Origin: JANYCO01 sp035535995
GTDB taxonomy: Bacteria; Bacteroidota; Bacteroidia; Cytophagales; Cytophagaceae
DNA: 64,000 nucleotides
Assembly: GCA_035535995.1 (NCBI GenBank)
Contig: DATLOZ010000005.1
Span: 1 to 64,000 of the forward strand
Reading direction: 5' to 3'
Shown: piece by piece, positions 44,466-52,461 of the stretch
Layout of the letters: each line of letters opens with the position of its first letter
How positions within the stretch are numbered: the first letter of the stretch is position 1
Notes under the pieces: generated by a model
Seen by the model: the letters and a program-made list of their open reading frames with translations, nothing else
Told to the model about the DNA's origin: nothing
The model's database searches: none
Translations under genes and position numbers: made by a program

Positions 44466-44562
44466 GATACCGGATGCCCGGATACCAGATGCCAGTTAAA
44501 AAATAATTAATGGACTGTAATCACAAAATTATCCGGGATCTGGTATCCGGGCATCCGGTATC
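44466..44562. repeat. Inverted repeat, family P1, copy 3 (25-bp perfect arms)
   Basis: The arms 44466-44490 and 44538-44562 are exact reverse complements over 25 bases; each contains CCGGATGCCCGGATACC or its complement. The loop is 47 bases. This is the best-preserved copy of family P1. It lies between the PAS gene and the TIR gene. Confidence 0.85.
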
Positions 44563-44589
44563 TCATATCGGCATCTGAATAATTTTATA

Positions 44590-44597
44590 TATCTTCG
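44590..44597 (+). promoter_or_regulatory. Candidate Bacteroidota -7 promoter element for the TIR gene
   Basis: TATCTTCG matches the TAnnTTTG consensus at seven of eight positions and lies 22 bases before the ATG at 44620. I find no clear TTG at the -33 position, so the call is weak. Confidence 0.3.
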
Positions 44598-44619
44598 GCT
44601 CAAATCTTTCTCATTCCGA

Positions 44620-45039
44620 ATGCCTGAATTAAAAACCTACGATCTCTTTATTTCTCACGCCTGGAGTTATAACGACGACTATAACCGTTTGGAAGGAATG
44701 CTAAAAGAAGTTCCTTATTTTAAATGGAGAAATTACAGTCTTACCGAAGACAATGCCCCGGTAGATGATACCGAGCACAACCGTACACAACTAAAGGAGT
44801 TGCTGAACAATCAAATCAAACCAGTGAACATAGTACTTATCCTCGGTGGGATGTATGCCGCTTACAGCGAATGGATCATGGAAGAAATTAAAATTGCCCA
44901 ACAATTTCGAAAACCGATCATTGGGATCTATCCCTGGGGGCATGAAAAAATGCCGCTGGTCATACAGGAATCAGCAGCAGAACTTGTTGGCTGGAACAGC
45001 AGCTCAATTATAGGGGCTATCCGCAAGTATGCTATTTGA
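44620..45039 (+). CDS. TIR-like protein of the ThsB/MTH538 family
   Basis: A 139-residue stand-alone domain. YDLFISHAWSYNDDYNRL, KWRNYSLTEDNAP, LGGMYAAYSEWIMEEIKIA, KPIIGIYPWGHEKMP and a final ELVGWNSSSIIGAIRKY match the MTH538 TIR-like family (PF08937), which includes ThsB of Thoeris anti-phage systems. Glu88 or Glu89 would be the catalytic acid. ThsB proteins make an NAD-derived signal on infection. No ThsA (SIR2-SLOG) partner is encoded; instead the next gene has a DRHyd-like and TPR-like protein. A partner system other than classical Thoeris is inferred. Confidence 0.85.
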   Translation: MPELKTYDLFISHAWSYNDDYNRLEGMLKEVPYFKWRNYSLTEDNAPVDDTEHNRTQLKELLNNQIKPVNIVLILGGMYAAYSEWIMEEIKIAQQFRKPIIGIYPWGHEKMPLVIQESAAELVGWNSSSIIGAIRKYAI

Positions 45040-45167
45040 TAGTGGAGCAACAGTGAATTTTGAATAGAAAAAATATGTTGAAAGTTCAGGGTCTCGAATG
45101 TTAGAGGTACATGGTGACAATTATAATGACGGTTTCAGTTTTTGAAATTTTATAATAAAATATTTCA

Positions 45168-46349
45168 ATGAAAATATGTTTAGTGCTGATAGGATACGGT
45201 AGAAAAACAGATCCTTCTACCGGCAATAGTTTTGACCTTGATAATACTTACCACCATATTATTCTTCCAGCGGTAGAGCAAGCAGACTATTGCTGTGTAC
45301 GGTCAGGTGAACTACAGCAGGCTGAGACGATTTTCCCTCTGCTCATGCAGGCTGATCTATTGATTGTAGATGTCTCCACCGGTGAGCTGGATATTTTGTA
45401 TAAATTGGGCGTTCGCAATGCAGTCCGTCCTTTTTCTACAATAGTGATCAAAGAAAAGGGCATCGGCAGGATGCCTTTTGAATTGGATCATATGGGGATG
45501 TTTACTTATACCCACGTAGGAGAGAAGCCCGATAAAGAAATACTCCAACGATCGATCAACGGTCTCTGTGGTATGATCCGTAAGACCGCACAAAAACAAC
45601 TTCCCGATGATTCGTTACATCGTTTTTTTAACCATGAGTCAGAATTGTTTTCAGAAGAAGCTTACCGGCAACTTTTGGAAAATAGTATAAAAAAAGAAAA
45701 ACATATAGCAACGGCAACCCATGAAGCATTGCGCTCTATGCAGAATGATAATTTCGGATTAGCAGCGCAATGGTGGGAAGAAGCAAGACAGGAAGCGCCG
45801 CAGGAATCTTATTTTATTCAACAGATGGCGTTGGCAAAATATAAATCCGGTGGTCCGGACGCTTTTTCTTTTGCGCTTAAAATTCTTGAACCGCTTCGTC
45901 CTACAAATGACCCGGAAACACTAGGCATTGCAGGAGCCATTTATAAAAATAACTACCTTGTTAGCAATGATCCTAACGATCTTCAGGAAGCCATAGAACA
46001 TTATGGAAAAGCGTATCGACTAAGCAATAGTTATTACAACGGAGAAAATTATGCGCTCTGCTTGGATCTGAAAGCAAAAGGAGAGCAGGATGAAACTGAA
46101 AAAAATAATTGCTTTGCGGAAGCTCAGCGGGTACGAAAAAGATTGACAGAAAAATTGGAAATGATGCTCCGCTCAGAAGGATTTGATCAGCGGATCGACA
46201 GAAGCTGGATGTATGCTACGCTGGCGCACTTTTATTTTTTATCAAACCAGGATCAGGCTACTTATTTTGAAAATAAATTCCTCACTTCCGCACCTCCATG
46301 GCAGCAAGAGAGCTATCGAAGGAATAAGAAACTGATGTTGAAGTTATGA
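45168..46349 (+). CDS. DRHyd-like plus TPR-repeat protein (TRAFs-binding/DUF4071-like)
   Basis: A 393-residue soluble protein. Residues 1-135 have a nucleoside deoxyribosyltransferase-like fold: VLIGYGRKTDPSTG, FDLDNTYHHIILPAVEQAD, LLIVDVSTGELDILYKLGV. Residues about 180-390 form TPR-like helical repeats (QNDNFGLAAQWWEEARQ, DLQEAIEHYGKAYRLSNSYY, MYATLAHFYFL) as in TRAFs-binding/DUF4071 proteins and the sensory region of MAP3K5-type kinases. In related bacterial proteins as I know them the motif reads Y-E-L-G with a candidate catalytic Glu; here Lys79 replaces it, so it may bind without catalysis. It follows the TIR gene by 128 bases. Confidence 0.7.
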   Translation: MKICLVLIGYGRKTDPSTGNSFDLDNTYHHIILPAVEQADYCCVRSGELQQAETIFPLLMQADLLIVDVSTGELDILYKLGVRNAVRPFSTIVIKEKGIGRMPFELDHMGMFTYTHVGEKPDKEILQRSINGLCGMIRKTAQKQLPDDSLHRFFNHESELFSEEAYRQLLENSIKKEKHIATATHEALRSMQNDNFGLAAQWWEEARQEAPQESYFIQQMALAKYKSGGPDAFSFALKILEPLRPTNDPETLGIAGAIYKNNYLVSNDPNDLQEAIEHYGKAYRLSNSYYNGENYALCLDLKAKGEQDETEKNNCFAEAQRVRKRLTEKLEMMLRSEGFDQRIDRSWMYATLAHFYFLSNQDQATYFENKFLTSAPPWQQESYRRNKKLMLKL

Positions 46350-46451
46350 ATTATGAGTTATGAATTTGTAGTTTGCGGAGTAAGTAACCAATAACCAATA
46401 ATTGATAAACGAATCGTTATCCTTTCATTCATAACTCATAATTCATAACTT
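46347..46451. repeat. Inverted repeat, family P2, copy 2
   Basis: TGAATTATGAGTTATGAATT on the left and ATTCATAACTCATAATTCAT on the right. The stop codon of the preceding gene (46347-46349) is part of the left arm, so insertion of the element may have set the gene's end. The 40 bases between the arms show no gene. Confidence 0.75.
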
Positions 46452-46553
46452 CATAGCTTCAACATGGACAAGGCATAACAGATTCAAAAACTTATGTAAT
46501 GCGATAATTCTATAAACTCTTCATTTTAGAGAAAAAATAAAAACGAATACGAA

Positions 46554-47741
46554 ATGAAGAGAATTTATAAAATCCTGATCGGCATTGTGGTGCTGCTGAT
46601 TGTGATCCGGCTTATTTTACCTTATGTTGTATTGCGTATCGCCAACGATCGCCTCACTAAAGTGAAAGGTTACTACGGGCATATCGAAGACATCGATATC
46701 GCATTGATTCGTGGAGCTTATGTCATCAACAATTTTTATCTCAATAAATTAGATTCGACAAATGGCAGGCAAACAGATTTTATGAAAGCCAAAGACATCG
46801 ATCTCTCCGTAGAATGGAGCGCCCTGTTTCATGGAAGGATCACCGGCGAGCTTGTTTTCGATTCGCCTGTACTGATCTTCACAAAAGACAAGGCAGAGAT
46901 CGGACAAGTGGCAAAGGATACCACAGACTTCAGAAAATTGCTGAAAGATTTTATGCCGCTTAAAATAAACCGTTTTGAGATCAACAACGGCGAAATTCAC
47001 TATATCGATCATACTTCCAATCCTAAGATAGATGTGTCGATGAAAGATACGTACATCCTTGCCCTGAACTTATCAAACGTGATCAAAAAAGGAGAGTTGC
47101 TTCCTTCTACGGTCAATGCTTCTGCCTCGGTATATGATGGGCATCTTACGTTCGATATGAAATTAAACGCGCTTGCCGAACAACCAACCTTCGATCTCAA
47201 TGCAGAGCTCAAAAATACCAATCTTGTGTTGCTCAATGATTTTTTGAAAGCCTACGGAAATTTTGATGTAAATAAAGGCAACTTCGGTTTGTATACCGAA
47301 ATGAGCGCGAAAGATGGAAAGTTTAAAGGCTACGTAAAGCCAATTATTAAAGACCTGGATGTAGTAGGAGTTGAAGACGCACACGATAGTTTCCTGCATA
47401 AACTATGGGAAGATTTAGTAGGCACTGCTGCCGCCATTTTCAAAAACCACCGGAAAGACCAGCTTGCAACCAAAGTACCATTGGAAGGAAATTTCAAAGA
47501 CCCAAAGATCGGTACGATCGAAGCGATCTGGCAAGTGATTCGCAATGCCTTTATCCAGGCGCTTATCCCAAGCATAGACAATGAGATCAACATCAATTCG
47601 GTAACAGTAAAAGACCCGGACGACAAGCGAAACCTGCTGCAAAAAGTTTTCTCAGAAAATAAACCCAAAAAGGAAGACAAGAAAGAAGAACGAAAAGAAC
47701 GGAGAGAGGAGCGTAAGGAGAAGAGGAAACATAAAGAATAA
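46554..47741 (+). CDS. DUF748/AsmA-like envelope protein
   Basis: A 395-residue protein with an N-terminal transmembrane anchor (about 5-28, ILIGIVVLLIVIRLILPYVV) and a periplasmic, beta-rich AsmA-type body: YGHIEDIDIALIRGAYVINN, DIDLSVEWSALFHGRITGEL, FEINNGEIHYID. The C-terminal 35 residues are an extremely charged tail of Lys, Glu and Arg repeats. Relatives of this group are thought to help lipid transport to the outer membrane. It is a single gene bordered by P2 repeats. Confidence 0.75.
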   Translation: MKRIYKILIGIVVLLIVIRLILPYVVLRIANDRLTKVKGYYGHIEDIDIALIRGAYVINNFYLNKLDSTNGRQTDFMKAKDIDLSVEWSALFHGRITGELVFDSPVLIFTKDKAEIGQVAKDTTDFRKLLKDFMPLKINRFEINNGEIHYIDHTSNPKIDVSMKDTYILALNLSNVIKKGELLPSTVNASASVYDGHLTFDMKLNALAEQPTFDLNAELKNTNLVLLNDFLKAYGNFDVNKGNFGLYTEMSAKDGKFKGYVKPIIKDLDVVGVEDAHDSFLHKLWEDLVGTAAAIFKNHRKDQLATKVPLEGNFKDPKIGTIEAIWQVIRNAFIQALIPSIDNEININSVTVKDPDDKRNLLQKVFSENKPKKEDKKEERKERREERKEKRKHKE

Positions 47742-47744
47742 TTT

Positions 47745-47815
47745 TGAATTATGAGTTATGAATTATGAATGATTTATTGTTTTAATTCATAACTCATAAC
47801 TCAACAATCATAACT
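47745..47815. repeat. Inverted repeat, family P2, copy 3
   Basis: TTGAATTATGAGTTATGAAT on the left and TTAATTCATAACTCATAACT on the right, starting 4 bases after a stop codon. It separates two convergent genes and could serve as their shared 3' end. Confidence 0.75.
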
Positions 47816-47822
47816 TACTAAC

Positions 47823-48272
47823 TTACTTTCCCGACTTCAACCCTATATACACCAGGATCACCGGCAGCGTAACGGATACAAAGGTGATCACTTTTTCAAA
47901 ATCAACCCGGCTGGTAGTTACGAGATTGTCGTTACAATCTCCACAGGATTCTATGTTGATCACTTTGTTTGTTTTTTTAGAATAAGCTACATAAAGCTGT
48001 ACGTATCTACCAATAGCTTTTCTACCGTTTTTCTTTTTGGTATAAAATGAAAGTGTGCGACGGTCTATGGTCCGGTACACATAAATAAAAACATCGCTGC
48101 TATCGGTATAAGCTTTCACATCATAGGGCGCGAGGTCGAGTGTTTTTTCTACTTGTTCTTTCGTCATTCCAACATGCAAAGACATTACTTGTTCCAGCGA
48201 AGTGTATTGAGGAGATTGTACAATGCAGGAAGTAAAAAAGAAAAAAACAATAATAAAATACTTTCTGAACAT
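47823..48272 (-). CDS. Small lipoprotein with SmpA/OmlA-like motif
   Basis: A 149-residue protein with a lipoprotein signal (IIVFFFFTSC). Residues about 28-42, LHVGMTKEQVEKTLD, resemble the G-M-T-x-x-x-V repeat of SmpA/BamE-type lipoproteins. The last 25 residues are hydrophobic (VITFVSVTLPVILVYIGL), an unusual second membrane segment for a lipoprotein. Function unknown. Confidence 0.6.
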   Translation of the reverse strand: MFRKYFIIVFFFFTSCIVQSPQYTSLEQVMSLHVGMTKEQVEKTLDLAPYDVKAYTDSSDVFIYVYRTIDRRTLSFYTKKKNGRKAIGRYVQLYVAYSKKTNKVINIESCGDCNDNLVTTSRVDFEKVITFVSVTLPVILVYIGLKSGK

Positions 48273-48368
48273 GCGTCTGTCGGTTTATCCGATAAATTTC
48301 CAAACCTTTTGTCAGTCACTCGTTATATGTTTTTTTTGAAAACTTGCAACTATCCCATAAGAGGATAG

Positions 48369-48553
48369 TCTGAACCTTGATTCACAGGATTTAAAGATTC
48401 ACAGGATTTTTATTTTCATGACAACAAGATTTGATAATGATTAAAAAATGAAATGATACATATACTTCAAAAGAATAATTATTAACCGGATAAGACAAAA
48501 TCTTGCTAATCAAAATCAAGTAAATCTTTAAATCCTGTGAATCAAGGTTCAGA
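48369..48553. repeat. Inverted repeat element, family P3, copy 2
   Basis: The left arm begins CTGAACCTTGATTCACAGG and continues TTTAAAGATT, the right arm ends AATCCTGTGAATCAAGGTTC. The outer arms are nearly perfect over about 30 bases. It occupies most of the gap between a lipoprotein gene and the ABC exporter gene. Confidence 0.8.
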
Positions 48554-48623
48554 AAAAAAAATAATCAGCATACAATATTTTTGGTAGCTTTACGACTCTA
48601 CGGATACATACCTTTTATTTATT

Positions 48624-50381
48624 ATGGCCGATAAACAAGATCTTACTAAGAAACACAAAGTCTCCCTATCACAAGTTTTCAAAACCATCATTTGGCCCCG
48701 CCGCAAGCTGGTTGGCATCGGGTTGGTACTCATTGTTATCAGCAGGTTGGCAGGCCTGGTATTGCCCTGGGCCAGTAAAAGCCTGGTCGACGATGTGATC
48801 GTGAACAAAGACCTTATAAAGCTTTACGATCTACTCTGGAAAGTAGGACTTTCTATCCTTATCAATGCAGTTACTTCTTTCTTGCTTACAAAGATCCTCA
48901 GCGTAGAGGCGCAACACCTCATTTCTAAATTGAGAGTACAGGTACAGAAAAAAATCCTTTCATTACCAATCCGTTTTTATGATAATAATAAATCAGGTGC
49001 TCTGGTATCCCGCATTATGACCGACGTAGAAGGCGTGCGAAACCTGATCGGCACAGGATTGGTCCAGTTGATCGGAGGAGCGCTTACCTCAATCATTGCA
49101 CTTGTTTTAATGATCAAAATAAGTTTCTGGCTTACTATATACGTACTCGTACCAGTCACTATTTTCGCAGCAATCGCGCTGAGGGCTTTCGGATATATTC
49201 GCCCGATTTTTAAAACAAGAGGAATGATCAATGCGGATGTTACCGGCAGGCTAACCGAAACGCTTAATGGAATTCGCATCGTAAAAGCATTCAATGCAGA
49301 AGAACAGGAAACCAAAACATTTGAAAATGGAGTAGATCGTTTGTTTAAAAACATCAAACAAAGTCTTACTTCCACTGCATTGGTCACCAGCTCGGCTACC
49401 TTTCTTCTGGGAATGGCTTCACTAGGCATCATGGGCATCGGCGGTTATATGATTATCAATGGACAATTGACACCAGGTAATTTTCTTTCATTCACGTTAT
49501 TCTTAGGCTTTATGATCGCGCCGATCATCCAGATGAGCAATATCGGAAGCCAGCTTACAGAGGCCTTTGCAGGACTTGATCGCACGGAAGAGATCATGAA
49601 TATGCCTGCAGAAGAAGATACTGCGATTCGTACTATTGAATTGAAAGAATTGAAAGGCAATATCCGTTTTGAAAATGTTTCATTTGCCTATGAAGAAGGA
49701 AAAGAAGTATTAAATGAAATCAGCTTCCATGCACCGGCAGGCTCGGTGACTGCGTTGGTAGGAACTTCCGGCTCTGGAAAAACTACGATCTCCGGATTGG
49801 TTGCTACTTTTCTCAATCCTGATTCCGGAAAAGTTACGATTGATGGTACTGATCTTTCTAAGGTAACATTGGGAAGTTACCGTAAACATTTAGGAGTAGT
49901 GCTGCAAGATGATTTTTTGTTTGAAGGTACGATCCGTGAGAATATTTTATTCCCAAGACCAGACGCCACTGAAGCCGAAGTGATCAGCGCAGCGAAGGCA
50001 GCTTATGTAACAGAATTCACCGACCGCTTTGAAGCCGGTCTGGATACTACGATTGGAGAACGTGGCGTAAAATTATCGGGAGGACAAAAACAACGGATAG
50101 CCATAGCCCGTGCCATTCTTGCCAATCCGAAGATCATTATCTTAGATGAAGCTACCTCGAACCTTGATACACAAAGTGAATCTATGATCCAGGAAAGTTT
50201 GGCAGAGCTTATGAAAGGCCGTACTACCTTTGTGATCGCTCACCGTCTAAGCACAATCCGCAAAGCTAACCAGATCCTTGTAGTAGAAAACGGCCAAATA
50301 GCCGAACAAGGCACACACGAGGAATTGCTCGAAAAGAAAGGAAGATATTTTGAATTGCATACTTACCAAGCCAGGATTTAA
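48624..50381 (+). CDS. MsbA-type ABC exporter (fused membrane and ATPase domains)
   Basis: A 585-residue half-transporter. Residues about 25-310 are the six-helix ABC membrane domain. The nucleotide-binding domain has Walker A GTSGSGKTTISG, signature LSGGQKQRIAIARA, Walker B IIILDEATSNLD and H-loop AHRLST. It would act as a homodimer exporting lipids or hydrophobic compounds. Substrate not determinable. Single gene, with repeat elements on both sides. Confidence 0.92.
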   Translation: MADKQDLTKKHKVSLSQVFKTIIWPRRKLVGIGLVLIVISRLAGLVLPWASKSLVDDVIVNKDLIKLYDLLWKVGLSILINAVTSFLLTKILSVEAQHLISKLRVQVQKKILSLPIRFYDNNKSGALVSRIMTDVEGVRNLIGTGLVQLIGGALTSIIALVLMIKISFWLTIYVLVPVTIFAAIALRAFGYIRPIFKTRGMINADVTGRLTETLNGIRIVKAFNAEEQETKTFENGVDRLFKNIKQSLTSTALVTSSATFLLGMASLGIMGIGGYMIINGQLTPGNFLSFTLFLGFMIAPIIQMSNIGSQLTEAFAGLDRTEEIMNMPAEEDTAIRTIELKELKGNIRFENVSFAYEEGKEVLNEISFHAPAGSVTALVGTSGSGKTTISGLVATFLNPDSGKVTIDGTDLSKVTLGSYRKHLGVVLQDDFLFEGTIRENILFPRPDATEAEVISAAKAAYVTEFTDRFEAGLDTTIGERGVKLSGGQKQRIAIARAILANPKIIILDEATSNLDTQSESMIQESLAELMKGRTTFVIAHRLSTIRKANQILVVENGQIAEQGTHEELLEKKGRYFELHTYQARI

Positions 50382-50483
50382 TCTGAGTTTGATGTGATAA
50401 TTGATAAAAAATGAAATAGTAAGTTGTCAACCTTGAGACGCAAAGGGTTTAAAAAGATAAAACTAACCAGAGAGCATATATTA

Positions 50484-50645
50484 GTCCGCTCAGAGTCTCC
50501 CACACCCGGAACGTTGTTTTAACACAGGTGTTGAATGGGGACTCTGAGCTGCTACCAGCAGAGCAGGATCATCAAACAGCTCAGAGTCCCCTTGCAAAGG
50601 GCCGTATAAACTTTACTCTCCGGATTCGGGAGACTCTGAGCGGAC
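50484..50645. repeat. Nested double inverted repeat, family P4, copy 1
   Basis: The outer arms GTCCGCTCAGAGTCTCC (50484-50500) and GGAGACTCTGAGCGGAC (50629-50645) are exact complements. Inner arms GGGGACTCTGAGCT (50537-50550) and AGCTCAGAGTCCCC (50578-50591) are also exact complements. All four contain CAGAGT or its complement. A half unit with one outer and one inner arm lies at 57455-57521. Confidence 0.85.
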
Positions 50646-50656
50646 TAAAAATATGT

Positions 50657-50688
50657 AAATCTTCTAATCCAGAAAATCAAGGTTCAGA
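50657..50688. repeat. Half copy of repeat family P3
   Basis: AATCTTCTAATCCAGAAAAT followed by CAAGGTTCAG matches the right arm of the P3 elements at 38572-38779 and 48369-48553 with a few changes. No left arm is found. Confidence 0.55.
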
Positions 50689-50752
50689 CAAAATTTTTCC
50701 ACTGCAGATACACTGCATTCTCCTTCCATAATTTAGTACAAACAAAAAAATT

Positions 50753-50983
50753 ATGGAAAACCTTTCTCCGCAGCCCGCACGCATTCAGAAGTATTATACC
50801 AGCCAGTTGGCAAAATTGTACGATGTGGATCCCGAAACCATGTACAAAAGGCTTCGCAAGCTTGTACCGATATTAGGCGAAAAACATAAAGGAAAACCCT
50901 GGTTTGCAAAAGAAGTTAGATACATCTTTTATAAATTAGGAACACCATTGTCGAAGCCCCTTTCGAGAAGAGGAAGAAAATAA
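50753..50983 (+). CDS. Small basic helix-turn-helix-like protein
   Basis: A 76-residue basic protein. YYTSQLAKLYDVDPETMYKR followed by LRKL looks like a helix-turn-helix in which the second helix would read DNA. The next part, KPWFAKEVRYIFYKLG, and a basic tail SRRGRK also favour nucleic-acid binding. No family recognised. It converges with the efflux operon, ending 11 bases from the stop of the OMF gene. Confidence 0.5.
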   Translation: MENLSPQPARIQKYYTSQLAKLYDVDPETMYKRLRKLVPILGEKHKGKPWFAKEVRYIFYKLGTPLSKPLSRRGRK

Positions 50984-50994
50984 ATGTTAGACAA

Positions 50995-52416
50995 TTATTC
51001 CCATCCTCCACCCAGCGCCCGGTAAATATTGATCACAGAATTGTATTGTCTTTTCTTGATCTCAATCAGTTCAAGTCTTGATTGCAGAGCATTCTTACGC
51101 GTTACCACAATTTCCAGGTATGTGGCGCGGCCGGTGAGGTAGAGTTCGGAGGCAGTTTCAATAGAGTTATTCAAAACCGCCACTTCATTGTTTTTTAACG
51201 TGTAGATCCTTTCGAGGTTATTGATGTTCGTCATTTGGTTATACACTTCCACATAACCATTCAGAATTGTTTTTTGATAAGTATAAAGCGCTTCCAATTG
51301 TGAAGCTTTTGCAGTACGAAAATTTGCTTTCACTGCACTTTGATTGATCAGGGGGGCCGCTAAACTTCCCATTACACCATAAGCCAGCGATTGAGGATTA
51401 AGCAGGTATTGCATCTGAAATGCCTGCAACCCGACTCCTGCGGTAATGTTGAGCGAAGGATAGAATGCTGCGCGTGCCGCTTGTACATTGGCCTTGGAAG
51501 CAATCAGCTCGTATTCGGCTTTCCGTATATCCGGCCGGTGACTCAGGAGATCCGACGGCATGCCGATGAATACTTGTACAGGAATTGATTGGCTAAAGGT
51601 CAGTTTATCACGCGGGATTGGCTGAGGATAACGGCCGAGAAGAAAATTGAGTTTGTTTTCCGTCTCTGTGATCTGTTGCAAAATTTCTATTTCCAAACTT
51701 TGGGAATTGTACAGCTGTCCTTCAAATTGTTTTACCGCCAATTCATTCGCTCGTCCAGCTTCTTTTTCCACGCGTATGATCGAGAGCTGATTGTTTTGTA
51801 GTACGATCGTTTCCTGGATAATTTCCAATTCAATATCCAAAGCAAGTAATTCATAATACGTAGTAGCAACTTCTGCAATAAGATTTGTGATCACCCAGTT
51901 TTTCCCTTCTACGCTAGCCAGGTAATGAGCGATGGCTGCTTTCTTTTTATTTCTCAGTTTGCCCCATATGTCTACTTCCCAGGAAGATTGCAATCCATAA
52001 TAATGATCGGGAAGATTGGTAGGCACGATCTGCCCGGGCGTGATATAGGTAGAACTGTTCCCGGCTCCATCCATTGTGTATCTCCCGTACCTGCGCTGTG
52101 CCAGGGAAATATTGCCTGTCACGTAAGGGAGCAAAACTCCTTTCGTAAATTTCACATGCGCTCTTGCCGCTTCAATTCGTTGAAATGCTACCAGCAGATC
52201 CAAATTGTTTTTCATCGCTGTATCGAGTAGCTCTACTAAGGTAGTATTGGTAAAATATTTTTTCCAATTTAGATTGGAAGAGTTTACAGAATCTATTCTA
52301 CTGTTATATGCATTTGGTACAGGATGCATAGGCTTCTGCGTGCCGAGCTGTGGTGGCTTGCAGTTGGCCAGTAGGAGTGTTATGGTGAGGAAAATAATGG
52401 CGGTGTAAAATTTCAT
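50995..52416 (-). CDS. Outer-membrane efflux lipoprotein (TolC/NodT family)
   Basis: A 473-residue outer-membrane factor with a lipoprotein signal (ITLLLANC). The two-fold repeated OEP pattern is visible: LLDTAMKNNLDLLVAFQRIE near residue 65 and a matching helix pair with ADVQAARAAFYPSLNITAG-like KANVQAARAAFYPSLNITAG near 310. It forms the trimeric exit duct of the RND pump. It is the last gene of the adaptor-pump-duct operon; 45 bases separate it from the pump gene. Confidence 0.92.
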   Translation of the reverse strand: MKFYTAIIFLTITLLLANCKPPQLGTQKPMHPVPNAYNSRIDSVNSSNLNWKKYFTNTTLVELLDTAMKNNLDLLVAFQRIEAARAHVKFTKGVLLPYVTGNISLAQRRYGRYTMDGAGNSSTYITPGQIVPTNLPDHYYGLQSSWEVDIWGKLRNKKKAAIAHYLASVEGKNWVITNLIAEVATTYYELLALDIELEIIQETIVLQNNQLSIIRVEKEAGRANELAVKQFEGQLYNSQSLEIEILQQITETENKLNFLLGRYPQPIPRDKLTFSQSIPVQVFIGMPSDLLSHRPDIRKAEYELIASKANVQAARAAFYPSLNITAGVGLQAFQMQYLLNPQSLAYGVMGSLAAPLINQSAVKANFRTAKASQLEALYTYQKTILNGYVEVYNQMTNINNLERIYTLKNNEVAVLNNSIETASELYLTGRATYLEIVVTRKNALQSRLELIEIKKRQYNSVINIYRALGGGWE

Positions 52417-52461
52417 TTTCTGTTAAGGTTAGTGTATTGGAAGAGCAACAGTACTGAGTTA

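Noticed and set aside
44620..46349. Classical Thoeris system
   Set aside because: The TIR is ThsB-like, but no ThsA with SIR2-SLOG or Macro-TM domains is encoded on either side.
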